Assembly: GCA_029260155.1 (NCBI GenBank)
Contig: JAJDDU010000414.1
Span: 1-9,601 of the forward strand
From: Phycisphaerae bacterium
GTDB lineage: Bacteria; Planctomycetota; Phycisphaerae; UBA1845
DNA: 9,601 nucleotides
Direction of reading: 5' to 3'
The notes below the pieces were generated by a model, which was not told the DNA's origin, made no database searches, and was given only the letters and a program-made list of their open reading frames with translations. A program made the position numbers and the translations under genes. The first letter of the stretch is position 1, and every line of letters begins with the position of its first letter. Positions 7,390-9,601 of this stretch are shown in pieces.

Positions 7390-9321
7390 TCAGCACAGCG
7401 ACGTTCGCGCGTCTCGCCGAAAGGCGTACCCGCCCGCCCCAACCAGCAGGCAAAACGTCGCGACCAACATCACCTCCGACACCGTCGGTATCGGTGCACC
7501 GGCCACCTGATCAGTCGCTCCGGTTCGCCCGGGATTCTGGCGAAACCGAGGCCACGGTGCGGAATCGACCGACGGTGCCAACACCGTCCACACCGACAGA
7601 AAACGAGAAAACGAAACCGCGACGATCTCCAACCGGCCGTCACCGTCCACATCGGCGATCGTCGGCTGGCCGAAATTGTCAGTCGTGAGTCTCGGAAACC
7701 CCTCAAACTGACTGCCATCATGCCGGAACACCGACACACCCGGAAACGACGCCGTCACGATTTCCAACCGACCATCGTCGTCCAAGTCGCCGAGCGCCGT
7801 CCCGCCGAACGTCGACGGCGTCTGCGCAGTGCCCGCCCATCGAGGCCAGTTGGGATCGAGCGTCCCGTCGTGATGGAACACGAACAAGTTCCCGTTGGCT
7901 TGGTCCCCTTGTCCGTACGTGCCGACAACGACTTCCATGTCGCCGTCGCCGTCCACATCGCCGACCGACGGCGAGGACGCGACTCGGTCATCTGGAAACA
8001 AACTCGGATCGCGCGTGAAGCGGTGAGGCCAGCCCGTTACATCCGTGCCGTTCGCGTGCCACGCAAAGACCGTAAACGTGTTGAGGAAACCCGTTCCCGG
8101 ATCCACCTTCGGGTCGGCGTGACCGATCGCCATGACGATTTCGCGCCCATTCGTCGGATCGCCGTCAAGATCCACAACGGCCGGAGCGTGACACGCCTCC
8201 AACGCCTTCGGCCACGCGGGATTGTGAACCGAGCCGTCCTCGTTCCATACATACAGTCGGGCATCGTGCGGAGGCTCGAACACAGGCGTGCATCCCAGGA
8301 TCTCCAGCCCGTTTTCGGCAACGCCGTCCACGTCGACGATGACAGGAACATGGACGGCGATGTCGCTCAGTGTCTCGACCCGCCATCCCGCAAGACGCAC
8401 GCCGTTCGCGTCATAGCGCATCAGATTCGCGCCACCGCCGACGATGATATCCAATACCGCATCGCCGTCCAAATCCGCCACCGCCGGGATGGAAAACGCC
8501 ACGATGTCATCAGTGGCCTGCCACTGAAGATTCCCGGACCCGTTCACGGCAAACAACGACGTCGTGAATTCAAAGCCCTCGCGCTCCGCGGCGGCCGGGG
8601 TGTTTCGTTGAATGAACGCTACAACGACGGCCTCATCCTTGCCGTCTCCGTCAAGATCGATGACCGCCGGCGTCGCGTAATTTTGATCGAGGACATCGGG
8701 CTCATCGAGTCGAAAAGGCCAGCCGCTCAACACGCTTGCCGAATGATCGAACGCGTACAACCCGCGCACGCCTCCCACGTCGCCGGGTGCAACGATTTCC
8801 AGTCGACTGTCGCCGGCGATATCCCCGATCGGCGCCGTGGCATTGAAACCCGGAACGAATGACACAGGAAACCCCGGCTGCTCAGTGACATTGAGGTGTA
8901 CGCGTACCGGAATCGGAAGAAAACCGTCCGGCGTGAGCAGAAAATCGATCGGACCCACAAACGGGTCAAGCGTACCGGTGTACACGAGTTCAAACCGCTC
9001 CACCGGATCGTAGTTGTTGTGCAGCCCGTCCGCCAGCACGAAGGTGGCGCTGGCATCGACGATCTGAATGCCGGCGCTCTGTCCCGCCGGGTCGAGGCTC
9101 AGTGTGACACCGATGGAAGCCGGGGCGCTATCCAACAACGCCCCGAAGCTCAGTTGCCATGGCGCATCGGGCGCAACCGGAACAGCCGCCGGAAACGCCT
9201 TGTAGATGAACTCGGGTTGGAAATCCGTCGGGTTGGAAACGATCGTGCTGCCCAGAAAGCTGTCTCCGCCCGCGGCACCCGCAATGACCAGTGAAACTCC
9301 AATTGCAAATCGAGCGATCAT
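7390..9321 (-). CDS. Secreted FG-GAP propeller protein with IPTL-CTERM-type sorting tail
   Basis: A 643-residue exported protein. ATG 9321 is chosen because GGAGGA lies 7 nt upstream and a signal peptide (MIARFAIGVSLVIAGAAGG) follows; the frame is open further upstream but there reads like non-coding sequence. Residues 30-150 form a beta-rich region I do not recognise. About eight FG-GAP-like loops follow at 167, 222, 283, 330, 384, 455, 512 and 557, for example DLDGDGKDEAVV and DVDGDGRLEIVAV. They alternate with strands ending in a GWP-type motif (SGWPF, TGWPH, PNWPR, EGFPR). PWPRFRQNPGRTG at 589-601 is a common closing motif of such propellers. Residues 611-637 carry the tail: IPTVSE, a hydrophobic span, then RR. 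This matches IPTL-CTERM sorting signals, although the Trp usual after IPTxSE is Val here. The protein is probably anchored or processed at the cell surface by a sorting enzyme encoded elsewhere. Ligand and role are unknown. Confidence 0.93.
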   Translation of the reverse strand: MIARFAIGVSLVIAGAAGGDSFLGSTIVSNPTDFQPEFIYKAFPAAVPVAPDAPWQLSFGALLDSAPASIGVTLSLDPAGQSAGIQIVDASATFVLADGLHNNYDPVERFELVYTGTLDPFVGPIDFLLTPDGFLPIPVRVHLNVTEQPGFPVSFVPGFNATAPIGDIAGDSRLEIVAPGDVGGVRGLYAFDHSASVLSGWPFRLDEPDVLDQNYATPAVIDLDGDGKDEAVVVAFIQRNTPAAAEREGFEFTTSLFAVNGSGNLQWQATDDIVAFSIPAVADLDGDAVLDIIVGGGANLMRYDANGVRLAGWRVETLSDIAVHVPVIVDVDGVAENGLEILGCTPVFEPPHDARLYVWNEDGSVHNPAWPKALEACHAPAVVDLDGDPTNGREIVMAIGHADPKVDPGTGFLNTFTVFAWHANGTDVTGWPHRFTRDPSLFPDDRVASSPSVGDVDGDGDMEVVVGTYGQGDQANGNLFVFHHDGTLDPNWPRWAGTAQTPSTFGGTALGDLDDDGRLEIVTASFPGVSVFRHDGSQFEGFPRLTTDNFGQPTIADVDGDGRLEIVAVSFSRFLSVWTVLAPSVDSAPWPRFRQNPGRTGATDQVAGAPIPTVSEVMLVATFCLLVGAGGYAFRRDARTSLC

Positions 9322-9328
9322 TCCGCAT

Positions 9329-9334
9329 TCCTCC
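9329..9334 (-). promoter_or_regulatory. Strong ribosome binding site of the IPTL-CTERM protein gene
   Basis: GGAGGA on the minus strand, inside a longer GGGGGAGGA, lies 7 nt before the ATG at 9321. It fixes the start to the codon that opens the signal peptide. Confidence 0.75.
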
Positions 9335-9343
9335 CCCACACTA

Positions 9344-9372
9344 TGTGTATATCGCAAACATTGTACTGACAA
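9344..9372 (-). promoter_or_regulatory. Possible promoter of the IPTL-CTERM protein gene
   Basis: On the minus strand, TTGTCA (9367-9372) matches five of six -35 bases. It is followed after 17 nt by TACACA (9344-9349), a poor -10; TATACA (9346-9351) is a better -10 but only 15 nt away. Its location just upstream of the gene is right, but the -10 is weak. Confidence 0.25.
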
Positions 9373-9422
9373 TGAATGTCGTGAGTCCAGAACAAATTGC
9401 AATTCGGCCGGTGTTGCCAAAT

Positions 9423-9453
9423 CCGTCATTCCTCGCTCCGCTCGGAATGACGG
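9423..9453. repeat. REP-like palindrome of the GTCATTCC...GGAATGAC type
   Basis: CCGTCATTCC (9423-9432) and GGAATGACGG (9444-9453) are perfect 10-bp inverted arms around an 11-nt loop, TCGCTCCGCTC. It lies in the 148-bp gap between two minus-strand genes, 17 nt past the upstream gene's stop. The same core with a GAGCGxAGCGAGG-type centre is, from memory, a common dispersed intergenic repeat in many bacterial genomes. There is no T-run after it, so it is probably a REP-like element rather than a classical terminator, though it could still block exonucleases or transcription. Confidence 0.65.
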
Positions 9454-9469
9454 GGCGCGAAAAATCGTC

Positions 9470-9601
9470 TCACGGACTCGTGCCGAAAGCGTCGCCCGGC
9501 ACCCAGCGTGTGTTGTATTCGTGTTGCCAATCGTCCAGCGGCGTGTCGGGCGTTGGAAGCGGCTCGACCGTGTCGCCGTCAACAACGTTGTGATCCGCAT
9601 C
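9470..9601 (-). CDS. C-terminal 43 residues of an unidentified protein (runs off right edge)
   Basis: The minus strand is open from the right edge to a TGA at 9470-9472. The tail is acidic and hydrophilic (DADHNVVDGDTVEP, LDDWQHEYNTRW, ending DAFGTSP). Its composition is more protein-like than the other frames, and the REP-like palindrome just past its stop fits a gene end. No family is recognised, and the fragment is too short to assign a function. It would read in the same direction as the IPTL-CTERM protein gene, with 148 bp between them. Confidence 0.5.
   Translation of the reverse strand, partial: DADHNVVDGDTVEPLPTPDTPLDDWQHEYNTRWVPGDAFGTSP

Noticed and set aside
7720..8862. 380-codon plus-strand frame
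   Set aside because: It is antisense to the IPTL-CTERM protein gene; very Arg- and His-rich with no motif, as expected of a GC-rich shadow frame.
9322..9600. 93-codon upstream extension of the IPTL-CTERM protein gene
   Set aside because: It lacks a ribosome site, would bury the signal peptide, overlaps the partial gene in another frame and spans the REP-like palindrome.
1..9601. CRISPR array, phage, defence or transposon genes
   Set aside because: The only tandem repeat is coding, with a 159-bp period and no spacers. No integrase, transposase, nuclease or toxin motif was found in the credible genes.

Overview
The window looks like chromosomal DNA of an environmental, GC-rich, Gram-negative-type bacterium. 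A planctomycete or planctomycete-like lineage is the best guess. The pointers are a secreted protein ending in an IPTL-CTERM-type sorting tail (IPTVSE, hydrophobic stretch, RR), a lipoprotein with an ASPIC/UnbV domain behind FG-GAP/VCBS repeats, and a CDNGLFCDGAETCD-type Cys-rich repeat protein. This placement is inference from protein families; there is no rRNA or other marker gene in the window.

Layout from left to right. (1) 1-514, minus strand: the N-terminal part of a secreted Cys-rich repeat protein. It runs off the left edge and its last two repeats are nearly identical 159-bp units. (2) 515-998: a non-coding stretch with a good sigma70-like promoter pointing at gene 1 and a leader of about 270 nt. 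(3) 999-2450 and 2425-4650, minus strand: a two-gene glycan-modification operon whose genes overlap by 26 bp. The first gene encodes an FkbM-type methyltransferase fused to a CgeB-like glycosyltransferase. The second encodes a protein with two tandem copies of a GT-A-like glycosyltransferase domain. (4) 4793-7333, plus strand, divergent from the operon: a lipoprotein with seven FG-GAP/VCBS calcium-loop repeats, an ASPIC/UnbV domain and a helical TPR-like tail. (5) 7390-9321, minus strand, convergent with gene 4: a secreted FG-GAP propeller protein with an IPTL-CTERM tail. (6) 9423-9453: a perfect palindrome of the dispersed GTCATTCC...GGAATGAC type. (7) 9470-9601, minus strand: the C-terminal 43 residues of a gene that continues past the right edge.

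The genes share an envelope theme. Three or four encode exported or surface proteins, and two encode sugar- and methyl-transferring enzymes that could build or decorate a surface glycan or glycoprotein. No direct sequence link ties the enzymes to the neighbouring surface proteins. I see no transposase, phage gene, CRISPR array, defence system, tRNA or rRNA. The most unusual items are the enzyme architectures (methyltransferase-glycosyltransferase fusion, duplicated GT-A protein), the near-perfect repeat in gene 1, and the REP-like palindrome.
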